From Gammaproteobacteria bacterium (lineage in GTDB: Bacteria > Pseudomonadota > Gammaproteobacteria > SURF-13), in assembly GCA_003599485.1 (NCBI GenBank), contig QZKM01000021.1, forward strand, positions 1 through 32,008: a DNA stretch of 32,008 bases. Direction: 5' to 3'. The notes below the pieces were generated by a model. It did not search any database. It saw only the letters and a list, made by a program, of their open reading frames with translations, and was not told the origin of the DNA. Position numbers and translations under genes: made by a program. Below, piece by piece: positions 11,554 to 19,128 of the stretch. Position 1 is the stretch's first letter. Each line of letters starts with the position of its first letter.

Positions 11554-12530
11554 GCGCGGTGCACCCTATAATCAAAACGGCATCGTTTCCGCCGCTCAGG
11601 CGCGCGCGGCTGACCACGCTGCAAGTCAATCTCGGCTATGTGTGCAACCAGCAATGCACCCACTGTCATGTCAACGCAGGCCCGAAGCGCAGGGAATTGA
11701 TGAGCCGCGACACGGTAAAACAGGTGTTACATTATCTGCGCGCGGCGGAAATAACCACGCTGGATATTACCGGCGGCGCGCCGGAGATGAATCCCCACTT
11801 CAGGGAATTGGTGATCGCCGCGCGCAGTGAGGGTGTGCGCGTCATGGATCGCTGTAATCTTACCATTCTGGAACAGCCGGGCTACGAGGACATGGCGCAA
11901 TTTCTCGCTGGTCACCAGGTGGAGATCGTCGCCTCGCTGCCGTGCTACCTGGAGGACAATGTGGACAAGCAGCGCGGTGACGGCGTATTCCAGGCCAGCC
12001 TGCGTGCGCTGCAAAAACTCAACCGCCTGGGTTACGGCGCGGAAGACGGCGGCCTGACGCTTAATCTGGTTTATAACCCGGCCGGGCCCTCACTTCCGCC
12101 TCCGCAAGCCGCGCTGGAAAGCGATTACAAGCGCGAACTGTTTAGCCGTTACGGTATCGTATTTAATCGTCTCTACACCCTTGCCAACATGCCCATCAAT
12201 CGCTTTGCCGCCGTGCTGAAGAAGGAGGGCCGGTATCAAGACTACATGCGGCTGTTGCAGGACGCGCACCAGGACGCCAATCTGGACGGCGTGATGTGCC
12301 GCTCGCTCATCAGCGTGGACTGGCGGGGATACCTGTATGATTGCGATTTCAACCAGATGCTGGATCTGCCGTTGCGGATCAACGGCAAGGCGCGCACGCA
12401 CATTTCCGCATTGATGGACACGGATTTGGAAGGGCGTCCGATTGTCATCGGCGGCCATTGTTATGGATGCACCGCGGGACAGGGCAGCAGTTGCGGCGGC
12501 GCGTTGAATGAGGAGATGCAACAATCATGA
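11550..12530 (+). CDS. arsS: Arsenosugar biosynthesis radical SAM protein ArsS
   Basis: Radical SAM enzyme thought to attach the 5'-deoxyadenosyl group to a methylated arsenical, the first dedicated step to arsenosugars. The product is 326 residues. The [4Fe-4S] motif is CNQQCTHC (C32, C36, C39) after LQVNLGYV, followed by ITGGAPEMNPHF as in the family. The C-terminal domain (DUF3641) has NLVYNPAGPSLPP, then CDFNQMLDLPLR and ends with the Cys cluster HCYGCTAGQGSSCGGALN. Some homologues carry selenocysteine; this copy reads as an all-Cys version with no in-frame TGA. ATG at 11550 follows GGAG and overlaps the PiT stop (ATGA). It overlaps arsM in the same way. Confidence 0.93.
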   Translation: MSAVHPIIKTASFPPLRRARLTTLQVNLGYVCNQQCTHCHVNAGPKRRELMSRDTVKQVLHYLRAAEITTLDITGGAPEMNPHFRELVIAARSEGVRVMDRCNLTILEQPGYEDMAQFLAGHQVEIVASLPCYLEDNVDKQRGDGVFQASLRALQKLNRLGYGAEDGGLTLNLVYNPAGPSLPPPQAALESDYKRELFSRYGIVFNRLYTLANMPINRFAAVLKKEGRYQDYMRLLQDAHQDANLDGVMCRSLISVDWRGYLYDCDFNQMLDLPLRINGKARTHISALMDTDLEGRPIVIGGHCYGCTAGQGSSCGGALNEEMQQS

Positions 12531-13675
12531 ATACACAACTGAGTGTAGTGGAACGTTACTCCGGCGCGGCGAAACAGCGCGAGGCGGCGCTGTGCTGCCC
12601 GGTCAATTACGACCAGGGGCTGCTTGCCCTGTTGCCGCGCGAGATTATCGAAAAAGATTACGGCTGCGGCGATCCCTCGCGCTACGTGCGAGAAGGCGAC
12701 GTGGTGCTCGATCTCGGCAGCGGCGGCGGCAAGGTGTGCTACATGGCCGCGCAACTGGCGGGGGAGAATGGCCGCGTGATAGGCGTGGACATGAACGACG
12801 ACATGCTCGCCTTGGCGCGTAAATATCAGCAGGAAATGGCGATCAAGCTGGGCGGCGACAGGGTGCGCTTTGTCAAAGGACGCATCGAGGATTTGGCGCT
12901 GGACGTGGAGGCGATGGAGCATTACTTGAAAACGCATCCGGTACGCAGCGCCACCGATCTCGATGCGCTGCACGCCTGGCAGGCCAGACAACGCCTGGCG
13001 CAGCCGCTGATTGCGGACAATTCAGTTGATCTGGTGATCTCCAATTGCGTGCTGAATCTGGTGGACGACGCGTACAAGACTCAAATGGTGCGTGAGATAT
13101 TCCGCGTGCTCAAACCGGGCGGGCGCGTGGCGATCTCCGACATCGTGAGCGACGAGCCTGTGCCCGCGCACCTCAAGGCCAACCCCGATTTGTGGAGCGG
13201 CTGCATCTCCGGCGCGTTCCAGGAACAGGAGTTTCTGCGCGCCTTTACCGAGACCGGTTTTCTCGCCGTGACCTATGACAAGTGGGACGCCGCGCCGTGG
13301 CGGGTGGTGGAAGGCATCGAGTTCCGCTCCGTCACGCTCACCGCGATGAAGGGGGCGGGCACGGCCTGTTTCGATTACGGTCACGCGGTGATTTACCGCG
13401 GCCCTTATGCGTCCATTACCGACGATGAAGGCCACGTCTATGTGCGCGGCGAGCGCATGGCGGTGTGCGAGCGCACCTATCAACTGCTTACTGCAGGGCC
13501 GTACAAAAATGACTTCATCGGCATCTCGCCCACGGTGCTGCGCGAGCCGGTGACCTGGTGCGCCCCCGCCGGTACCAAACGCAGCGCAGCCGAGACCAAG
13601 GGCGCTGTGCACGCGGCCGCTCCCATCCTGCCTCGTGCGTCGCAGGCGTGTGATCCGGCGGGCGGCTGCTGTTGA
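12527..13675 (+). CDS. arsM: Arsenite S-adenosylmethionine methyltransferase (ArsM type)
   Basis: Methylates trivalent arsenic using SAM; with ArsS it would feed arsenosugar formation. The product is 382 residues. The SAM-binding motif is VVLDLGSGGGK (about 59-69), then VIGVDMNDDML. The four cysteines of ArsM enzymes are all present: the CC pair at 23-24, C47 in DYGCGDPS, C174 in ISNCVLNLV, and C226 in WSGCISGAF. An insertion of about 40 residues (about 126-165) separates the SAM domain halves. The last residues are Cys-rich (ACDPAGGCC), which may hold a further arsenic atom. Its ATG overlaps the arsS stop by four bases. It ends four bases from the convergent DUF3047 gene. Confidence 0.92.
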   Translation: MNTQLSVVERYSGAAKQREAALCCPVNYDQGLLALLPREIIEKDYGCGDPSRYVREGDVVLDLGSGGGKVCYMAAQLAGENGRVIGVDMNDDMLALARKYQQEMAIKLGGDRVRFVKGRIEDLALDVEAMEHYLKTHPVRSATDLDALHAWQARQRLAQPLIADNSVDLVISNCVLNLVDDAYKTQMVREIFRVLKPGGRVAISDIVSDEPVPAHLKANPDLWSGCISGAFQEQEFLRAFTETGFLAVTYDKWDAAPWRVVEGIEFRSVTLTAMKGAGTACFDYGHAVIYRGPYASITDDEGHVYVRGERMAVCERTYQLLTAGPYKNDFIGISPTVLREPVTWCAPAGTKRSAAETKGAVHAAAPILPRASQACDPAGGCC

Positions 13676-13679
13676 CAGG

Positions 13680-14468
13680 CTATTGCGCCTGACTTTTGAA
13701 CACAATGTCGCCGTAGTACGCGGTTGCCGATTCAGCGGTGTTGTCGGTATCGGTCATGATGGCGATACCGGAGATCAGGGGCGGCTCCTCGCCGAAGGCG
13801 CGACGGTAGTCTTCATAGACGTTACGCCGCTCCGTCACCCACTCCCCGGCAGAGGAAGAGGCGTTTTCGATCACGATCATTTTCACGAAATCGGTGTAAG
13901 GGTTGTCCGCCAGCGTATCTTTGGCCGTTTTGTTTTCCCAGATATAGTTGAGCGCCCCGGCCGGTGTATCATTGCCAAACAGTAATTTCGCCGTCTTGTA
14001 TTTGATTTTTCTGCCGAGCGCTATTTTATCCGCGTCATAAGCGAAGGTAATGTAAATGCGCGCGGCGTAATCATCGCCCGCTTTGCGCCCCACATCTGAT
14101 TTCTGAATGACATTGTCCACTTTCCAGCGCCATTCGATGACGGGATACTGCTTCGGGTCTATGCTGATTTTGCGAGTGAGGCCGGAGGCTGCGGCGTTGC
14201 TTACGGCCTTGACCACCGTGGTATCGTCATCCTTAACCAGGCTGTAAACCGTGTGCGCGGGTATTTTTTTGAAATACAGCGGTTCCCAATCCGGCGCATG
14301 GGCATCGCCTTCCTGGGCGAGCGAAAACTGTCCCACTTCGATGCTGTCTTGTGCGCGCGCAGGTAACACCACGCCTGCCTGTAGCGCCAGCAAGGCCAAC
14401 GCGAGAGAGCACAGCGTTGAGTTACCGTTCCGCAAGCAATGCTTGAATCTGCCATTCGGTTTCCGCAT
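13680..14468 (-). CDS. DUF3047 family secreted protein
   Basis: Predicted periplasmic protein of unknown function, 262 residues. A signal peptide is visible (LCSLALALLALQAGVVLPARAQ), with likely cleavage after ARA. The body contains the family pattern VIEWRWKVDNVIQKSDVGRKAGDDYAARIYI, given here only as VIEWRWKVDN...KAGDDYAARIYI, then LNYIWENK and a C-terminal ISGIAIMTDTDNTAESATAYYGDI. The ATG at 14468 follows GAGGG and lies 47 bases inside the end of the upstream redoxin gene; the frame is open back to 14516. DUF3047 has no assigned activity, though its predicted beta-sandwich suggests ligand or carbohydrate binding (inference). Confidence 0.82.
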   Translation of the reverse strand: MRKPNGRFKHCLRNGNSTLCSLALALLALQAGVVLPARAQDSIEVGQFSLAQEGDAHAPDWEPLYFKKIPAHTVYSLVKDDDTTVVKAVSNAAASGLTRKISIDPKQYPVIEWRWKVDNVIQKSDVGRKAGDDYAARIYITFAYDADKIALGRKIKYKTAKLLFGNDTPAGALNYIWENKTAKDTLADNPYTDFVKMIVIENASSSAGEWVTERRNVYEDYRRAFGEEPPLISGIAIMTDTDNTAESATAYYGDIVFKSQAQ

Positions 14469-14964
14469 AGTGGCCCTCGCCGATGTGGGTGTAGCGTATG
14501 ATTCCCTGTTTATCAATCAAATATAACGCCGGCCAGAAACGATTATGGTAGCTTTTCCAGATGGAAAAATCGTTGTCGAGCGCGACCGCGTGGCGGATAT
14601 GATGTTCGGCGATGTAGCGCTTGACGTTTTCAATCTTGCCTTCATGCTCGAACTCAGGCGAGTGCACGCCGATGATGGTAAGACCACGCGCGGCATAGTT
14701 ATCATGCCACTGTTTGATGTAGGGTTCCACGTTGCGGCAATTGGAGCAGCCGAAGGTCCAGAATTCCACCATCACCACCTTGCCTTTCAGATCGGCCAGC
14801 CGTAATGGCGGACTATTCAGCCAGACGGGACTCACGATCTCCGGCGCAGCCACACCAACCGCACCGGTGTTGCCTATCTCGCCCATGGCCGTATTCAAGC
14901 GGATGCCAGATCCGGCAGACACGACCAATATAAGAAGGGCCAGATTTCTGGCTATAATCTTCAT
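14422..14964 (-). CDS. TlpA-like thioredoxin-family protein with N-terminal signal/anchor
   Basis: Predicted periplasmic thiol-disulfide protein of 180 residues. The N-terminus (MKIIARNLALLILVVSAGSG) is a signal peptide or anchor. The thioredoxin fold carries the active site FWTFGCSNCRNVEPYI, a C-x2-C pair preceded by W, as in TlpA/AhpC-TSA redoxins. The cis-Pro loop is likely FWPALYLIDKQG. The chosen ATG has GGGGGA six bases upstream; the frame is open back to 14997. It is transcribed before DUF3047 and overlaps it, so the two are probably co-made. Whether it reduces or oxidises partners, and which ones, is not visible. Confidence 0.87.
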   Translation of the reverse strand: MKIIARNLALLILVVSAGSGIRLNTAMGEIGNTGAVGVAAPEIVSPVWLNSPPLRLADLKGKVVMVEFWTFGCSNCRNVEPYIKQWHDNYAARGLTIIGVHSPEFEHEGKIENVKRYIAEHHIRHAVALDNDFSIWKSYHNRFWPALYLIDKQGIIRYTHIGEGHYAETEWQIQALLAER

Positions 14965-15061
14965 GCAATCCCCCAATACTTGTTGCCTTGGGACCATGCT
15001 AACCGGCGCCGATCACGTTATCATCACAAAAATCTGATATTTCGGTCACACCGGATAAACC

Positions 15062-15808
15062 ATGCCCCCTGCTCTCCGTGTCTTTGACGATCTCGAAGCA
15101 CTCGGCCGCGCCGCGGCGGAGCGCTGGGTGTCGCTGTGCGCCGAGGCGATAGCCGCGCGCGGTGCGTTCCACGTCGCGCTATCAGGCGGGACTACGCCAT
15201 ACCGTCTCTATCAACATCTGGCGTGCAATGCATTTTCATCGCGTATAGATTGGAGTAAGGTACACATTTATTTCACTGATGAACGCTGCGTGCCGCACGA
15301 TCATCCAGACAGCAATTACCGCATGGCGAGCGAGGCCCTGTTGAATCACGTGCCGGTTCCATCGTCGCAGATACACGCCATCGAGGCTGATCTCGCCTAT
15401 GTGCGCGAGCGCGCCGCCGCTTACTCGCGCGTGCTGGATATAAACGCGCCGCGCGCCGCAGACGGAGGCGCCTGGCTGGATCTCATGATGCTGGGCATGG
15501 GGCCGGACGGGCATATCGCCTCGCTGTTTCCGGCCAGCGGCGAGGCGTTGCGCGACAAGAGGCTGGCGGTGGCGGTCTATGCGCAAAGCCGGAAATCGTG
15601 GCGCATCAGCGTCACTTTTCCCGTTATCAACCAGGCGCGGCATATCCAGTTGCTCGTGGCCGGAGAAGGGAAAGCCAAGACCGTGGCGCAGGCGTTTGCG
15701 CCAGCCCCGGGCGCAGCGGCCTTGCCGGTGCAAATGATTAAACCCGCGCATGAAATGGAATGGTATCTGGATGCCGCCGCCGCATCGCTGTTGCCGCCCG
15801 CGTCATGA
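15062..15808 (+). CDS. pgl: 6-phosphogluconolactonase (DevB/SOL type)
   Basis: Hydrolyses 6-phosphogluconolactone in the oxidative pentose phosphate and Entner-Doudoroff pathways; cytosolic. The product is 248 residues, the usual size. Family motifs are FHVALSGGTTPYRLYQHL (about 38-55), HIYFTDERCVPHDHPDSN (about 76-93), and LMMLGMGPDGHIASLFP (about 142-158). It overlaps the glucokinase start by four bases (ATGA), so glucose phosphorylation and lactone hydrolysis are made together. No zwf is in the window. The 97-base divergent gap to the redoxin gene holds no promoter I can defend. Confidence 0.94.
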   Translation: MPPALRVFDDLEALGRAAAERWVSLCAEAIAARGAFHVALSGGTTPYRLYQHLACNAFSSRIDWSKVHIYFTDERCVPHDHPDSNYRMASEALLNHVPVPSSQIHAIEADLAYVRERAAAYSRVLDINAPRAADGGAWLDLMMLGMGPDGHIASLFPASGEALRDKRLAVAVYAQSRKSWRISVTFPVINQARHIQLLVAGEGKAKTVAQAFAPAPGAAALPVQMIKPAHEMEWYLDAAAASLLPPAS

Positions 15809-16791
15809 GAGTGCTTGCGGGGGACATCGGCGGCACCAAGACGCTGTTGCAGATCAGCGAATTCGACCGCCCGTCCGTGCGCGGACACGTTGTGTATCAA
15901 CAGGAATACGCCAGCCGCGCATATACGGATGTTGCGGCGATGCTCAAGGGATTCCTGCATGAGGCCGCGCTGTCCGCACTGGATGCCGCCTGTCTCGCCG
16001 TGGCGGGCCCTGTTTCCGGCAATGCGCACGGGCAAAGCGCGCAACTCACCAATTTGCCGTGGCGTCTGGAAACACGCGCTCTGGCGGATGTTCTGCATAC
16101 CCCCAGGGTGAGACTCATCAATGACTTTCAAGCGGCGGCCTATGGTATCGAGGCGCTCGAACCCGATGATCTCGTCATCCTGCAACGGGGTGAGCCTTTG
16201 CCGGACGCGCCGCGGCTTGTCGCCGGGGCGGGGACAGGCTTCGGTGCAGCCCTGCTGATTGGGAAGAATACGCACGTTCAAGCCATGGCCACCGAGGCCG
16301 GGCATGCGGCGTTTGCTCCGCTTGATGAATTACAGTCGGAACTGCTGCGTTGGTTAAGCGGGCACTATGGGCGGGTGTCGTACGAACGCATTTTGTCCGG
16401 CGCGGGACTGGTGCGTATTTATGATTTTCTCGCTTCGCGCTCTGGAAAGGCGCATGGCGCTGATGACACGGGTGACGCGCGCGCGGCGGAGATCACTGCC
16501 CGCGCCGCGCGTGGTGAAGAAGAACTGGCGCGCGAAGCGCTCGACATGTTCATCCGTATCTACGGGGCCTATGCCGGTGATCTTGCGCTCATTACCCTGG
16601 CGCGCGGCGGGGTCTATATTGCCGGGGGAATAGCCCCGCGCATTGTCAGTCAGCTTCAGTCCGGCTCTTTTATGCACGCTTTTAACGGCAAAGGACGCAT
16701 GTCGGATATCGCCCGCGCCATGCCGGTGCGCGTTGTGCTTAACCCCAGGATTGGCCTGATGGGTGCGGCGTTGGCGGCGGCCGGATTGTAA
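15805..16791 (+). CDS. glk: Glucokinase (Glk family)
   Basis: ATP-dependent kinase that makes glucose 6-phosphate. The product is 328 residues, close to E. coli Glk (321). The phosphate-binding loop is LAGDIGGTKTLLQI (about 4-17), the sugar-binding segment is LINDFQAAAYGIEAL with the catalytic Asp, the adenosine-site loop is GAGTGFGAALL, and TEAGHAAFAPLDELQ follows. The C-terminal segment GGVYIAGGIAPRI is typical. ATG at 15805 is chosen because it overlaps the pgl stop and matches the family N-terminus. It lacks the CxCGxxGC zinc motif of ROK repressors. Confidence 0.93.
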   Translation: MRVLAGDIGGTKTLLQISEFDRPSVRGHVVYQQEYASRAYTDVAAMLKGFLHEAALSALDAACLAVAGPVSGNAHGQSAQLTNLPWRLETRALADVLHTPRVRLINDFQAAAYGIEALEPDDLVILQRGEPLPDAPRLVAGAGTGFGAALLIGKNTHVQAMATEAGHAAFAPLDELQSELLRWLSGHYGRVSYERILSGAGLVRIYDFLASRSGKAHGADDTGDARAAEITARAARGEEELAREALDMFIRIYGAYAGDLALITLARGGVYIAGGIAPRIVSQLQSGSFMHAFNGKGRMSDIARAMPVRVVLNPRIGLMGAALAAAGL

Positions 16792-16870
16792 TCATCGCGC
16801 TTGCGTTGCCGTGCATCTTGCGCTGAAATAGAAGGGCGTCTTTGAAAACGATGAATTTAGATTCGAGACC

Positions 16871-17254
16871 ATGAGTGAAGTGTCGCCACACTATATCAAG
16901 GTGGATGTTCAGGTCGGCTATCTGGATGAACAGTCCGAGCCGGAGCAGAACCGCTTTGTGTTTGCCTATACGGTGACCATCCGCAACCTCGGCACGGTGC
17001 CCGCCAAGCTGCTCACGCGCCATTGGGTCATCACCGACGCCAACGGCAAGGCGCAGGAAGTGCGCGGCGACGGCGTGGTGGGCGAACAACCTTACCTGCG
17101 CCCCGGCGAGGGCTTCCAGTACACCAGCGGCACCATGATCGAGACCCCGGTCGGCTTCATGCAGGGCAGCTATCAAATGGTCGCCGACGACGGCGCCAGG
17201 TTCGACGCCCCCATCCCGCCCTTTACGTTATCCGTGCCTTATACCTTGCATTAG
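16871..17254 (+). CDS. apaG: ApaG (DUF525, fibronectin type III-like fold)
   Basis: Cytosolic beta-sandwich protein; in enterobacteria apaG mutants affect Co2+ resistance and Mg2+ efflux, but its activity is unknown. The product is 127 residues, standard. Motifs are FVFAYTVTIRNLG (about 29-41), LLTRHWVITDANG, VRGDGVVGEQPYLRPGE with the GxGVVGxxP core, and [10 protein letters not shown] at the end. Usually it follows rsmA in the same direction; here it is on the opposite strand, tail to tail, with the two stop codons overlapping (17251-17254). An 80-base gap separates it from glk. Confidence 0.95.
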   Translation: MSEVSPHYIKVDVQVGYLDEQSEPEQNRFVFAYTVTIRNLGTVPAKLLTRHWVITDANGKAQEVRGDGVVGEQPYLRPGEGFQYTSGTMIETPVGFMQGSYQMVADDGARFDAPIPPFTLSVPYTLH

Positions 17255-18045
17255 CGCGCGTGAAGCGCGTTACTCAGCAAGGCAAATTGATCCAGAGACA
17301 GTTGTTCGGCGCGCGCATCGGGGGCAATGCCCAGCGCGCGGATTTGCTGTCCGGTGAGCAGGGTTTTGAGGCTGTTGCGCAGGGTCTTGCGGCGCTGGGC
17401 GAAGGCGGTGCTGACCACGCGCGCGAAGGCGGCTTCATCGTCCAGATGCACGGCGGGCTGCGCGCGCGGGATGATGCGCACCACGGCCGACTCCACTTTG
17501 GGCGGCGGGCTGAATGCGCCCGCGCCCACGGTGAAGAGTTTTTCCATCTCGCAGCGGTATTGCAGCATCACGCTCAAGCGCCCGTAGTCCTTGCCGCCGG
17601 GAGCGGCCACCATGCGCTGCGCCACCTCCTTTTGCAGCATGAAGTGCATGTCTTGTATTGCGTGCGCATGATCGAGCAGGTGAAACAACAGCGGGGTGGA
17701 AATGTTATAGGGCAGGTTGCCGGCGATGCGCAGCCGCTCGCCATGTTTGACCAGTGCGGTGAAGTCAAACTTCAGCGCATCGGCCTGATGAATGCGCAGT
17801 TCGCCCATCCCGGCGCACTCCGCCTGGAGCAGGGGAATCAGGTCACGATCCAGTTCAATCACATCCAGCGCGCCCACGGCCGCGAGCAGCGGGCGGGTGA
17901 GGGCGCCGCGCCCCGGCCCGATCTCCACCAGGTGATCGCCCGGCTGGGGATGAAGCGCCGCGACGATGCGTTGTATCACCGTCTGGTCATGGAGGAAGTG
18001 CTGCCCAAAGCGTTTGCGCGCAGCGTGTCCTAGGTGCTTTTGCAT
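17251..18045 (-). CDS. rsmA: 16S rRNA dimethyladenosine transferase
   Basis: Dimethylates two adjacent adenines near the 3' end of 16S rRNA (A1518 and A1519 in E. coli) and acts as a late 30S assembly checkpoint. The product is 264 residues. The N-terminal [10 protein letters not shown], the SAM motif [10 protein letters not shown] (41-50), the catalytic NLPYN (110-114), and the C-terminal [14 protein letters not shown] and [12 protein letters not shown] segments are all present. The start overlaps the end of pdxA by 16 bases, so they share a transcript. Confidence 0.97.
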   Translation of the reverse strand: MQKHLGHAARKRFGQHFLHDQTVIQRIVAALHPQPGDHLVEIGPGRGALTRPLLAAVGALDVIELDRDLIPLLQAECAGMGELRIHQADALKFDFTALVKHGERLRIAGNLPYNISTPLLFHLLDHAHAIQDMHFMLQKEVAQRMVAAPGGKDYGRLSVMLQYRCEMEKLFTVGAGAFSPPPKVESAVVRIIPRAQPAVHLDDEAAFARVVSTAFAQRRKTLRNSLKTLLTGQQIRALGIAPDARAEQLSLDQFALLSNALHAR

Positions 18046-19016
18046 CGGGCGACCATCTCCAGCGCGACGCGCAGTGCGGCCTCCAGGCTGCCGCTCCCGG
18101 CCCGGCCCGTTCCCGCAAGCTCCAGCGCCGTGCCGTGATCCACCGAGGTGCGGATGATGGGCAACCCCAGCGTGATATTCACCGCCTTGCCGAAGCCCTG
18201 ATATTTCAGCACCGGCAGGCCCTGGTCGTGATACATGGCGAGCACGGCGTCGGCGTCATTTAAATATTTCGGGGTGAACAGGGTGTCGGCGGCGAGCGGG
18301 CCGGTCAGGCTCATGCCATCGCCGCGCAGTTGTTGCAGCACGGGTTCGATGATCTCGATCTCCTCGCGTCCCAGATGTCCGTCCTCGCCGGCGTGCGGAT
18401 TGAGACCGCATACCAGGATGCGCGGATTGACGATGCCGAAGCGCGTTTGCAGATCATGATGCAGCACGCGCAGCACCGCCGTAAGGCGCGGCGCGGTGAT
18501 GGCCACGCTCACGTCTTTCAGGGGCAGGTGGGTGGTGGCCAGGGCTACGCGCAACGCGCCGGAGGCGAGCATCATCACCGGCTGCGCGCTGTGCGTGAGT
18601 CCGGCGAGAAACTCGGTGTGGCCGGTGAAGGGCAAACCCGCGTCATTGATCACGCCCTTGTGCGCCGGGCCGGTGACCAGTGCGTCAAACGCGCCGTCCA
18701 GACAGCCGCGCACGGCCTGCCGCAGGGTTTCCAGCACGTAAGGCGCATTTACCGTATCCGGTTTGCCGGGAACGGTTTCCCGCTCCAGCGCGACGGGCAT
18801 GACCTTGATGACGCCGGGCGCGGCGGCGGCGCGCGCGGCGCGGGGGTCGAATGATTCCACGCGCAGCGGCAACTTCAACAGCCGCGCGCGCTGCTCCAGC
18901 AGCGCAGGGTCGCATACGGCGATGATCTCGGCAGGGAAAGTCTGCTGTGCAATTTGCGCGCACAAGTCAGGGCCGATGCCGGAGGGCTCTCCAGGGGTGA
19001 GGGCGAGGCGAATCAT
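18030..19016 (-). CDS. pdxA: 4-hydroxythreonine-4-phosphate dehydrogenase
   Basis: NAD-dependent enzyme of the DXP-dependent pyridoxal 5'-phosphate pathway. The product is 328 residues. It begins [18 protein letters not shown], as usual for the family. The substrate and metal site is seen in [20 protein letters not shown], then [26 protein letters not shown] and [16 protein letters not shown]. It lies between surA and rsmA in the usual order. The surA-pdxA gap of about 108 bases is almost entirely an inverted heptamer repeat cluster, which could affect transcription into pdxA. Confidence 0.97.
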   Translation of the reverse strand: MIRLALTPGEPSGIGPDLCAQIAQQTFPAEIIAVCDPALLEQRARLLKLPLRVESFDPRAARAAAAPGVIKVMPVALERETVPGKPDTVNAPYVLETLRQAVRGCLDGAFDALVTGPAHKGVINDAGLPFTGHTEFLAGLTHSAQPVMMLASGALRVALATTHLPLKDVSVAITAPRLTAVLRVLHHDLQTRFGIVNPRILVCGLNPHAGEDGHLGREEIEIIEPVLQQLRGDGMSLTGPLAADTLFTPKYLNDADAVLAMYHDQGLPVLKYQGFGKAVNITLGLPIIRTSVDHGTALELAGTGRAGSGSLEAALRVALEMVARCKST

Positions 19017-19027
19017 TTAATACGACA

Positions 19028-19128
19028 GTAGCAAGTGGTAAGTAACGAGGAGTACAGGATAACACTCTATTTGAAGACGTTTTATTTTGCTACTTTATAC
19101 CTGTCACTTGCCACGTGTCATTTGCTAC
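19028..19128. repeat. Inverted heptamer-repeat cluster between pdxA and surA
   Basis: The left arm (19028-19048) reads GTAGCAA, GTGGTAA, GTAACGA. The right arm (19087-19128), read on the minus strand from the surA end, gives GTAGCAA, ATGACAC, GTGGCAA, GTGACAG, GTATAAA, GTAGCAA. The units are degenerate copies of the heptamer seen at 774-855. The surA stop TAG (19127-19125) lies in the first minus-strand unit. The 38-base middle is AT-rich without obvious repeats. Confidence 0.78.

Noticed and set aside
11550-12530. Selenocysteine version of ArsS
   Set aside because: No in-frame TGA; all the expected positions are Cys.
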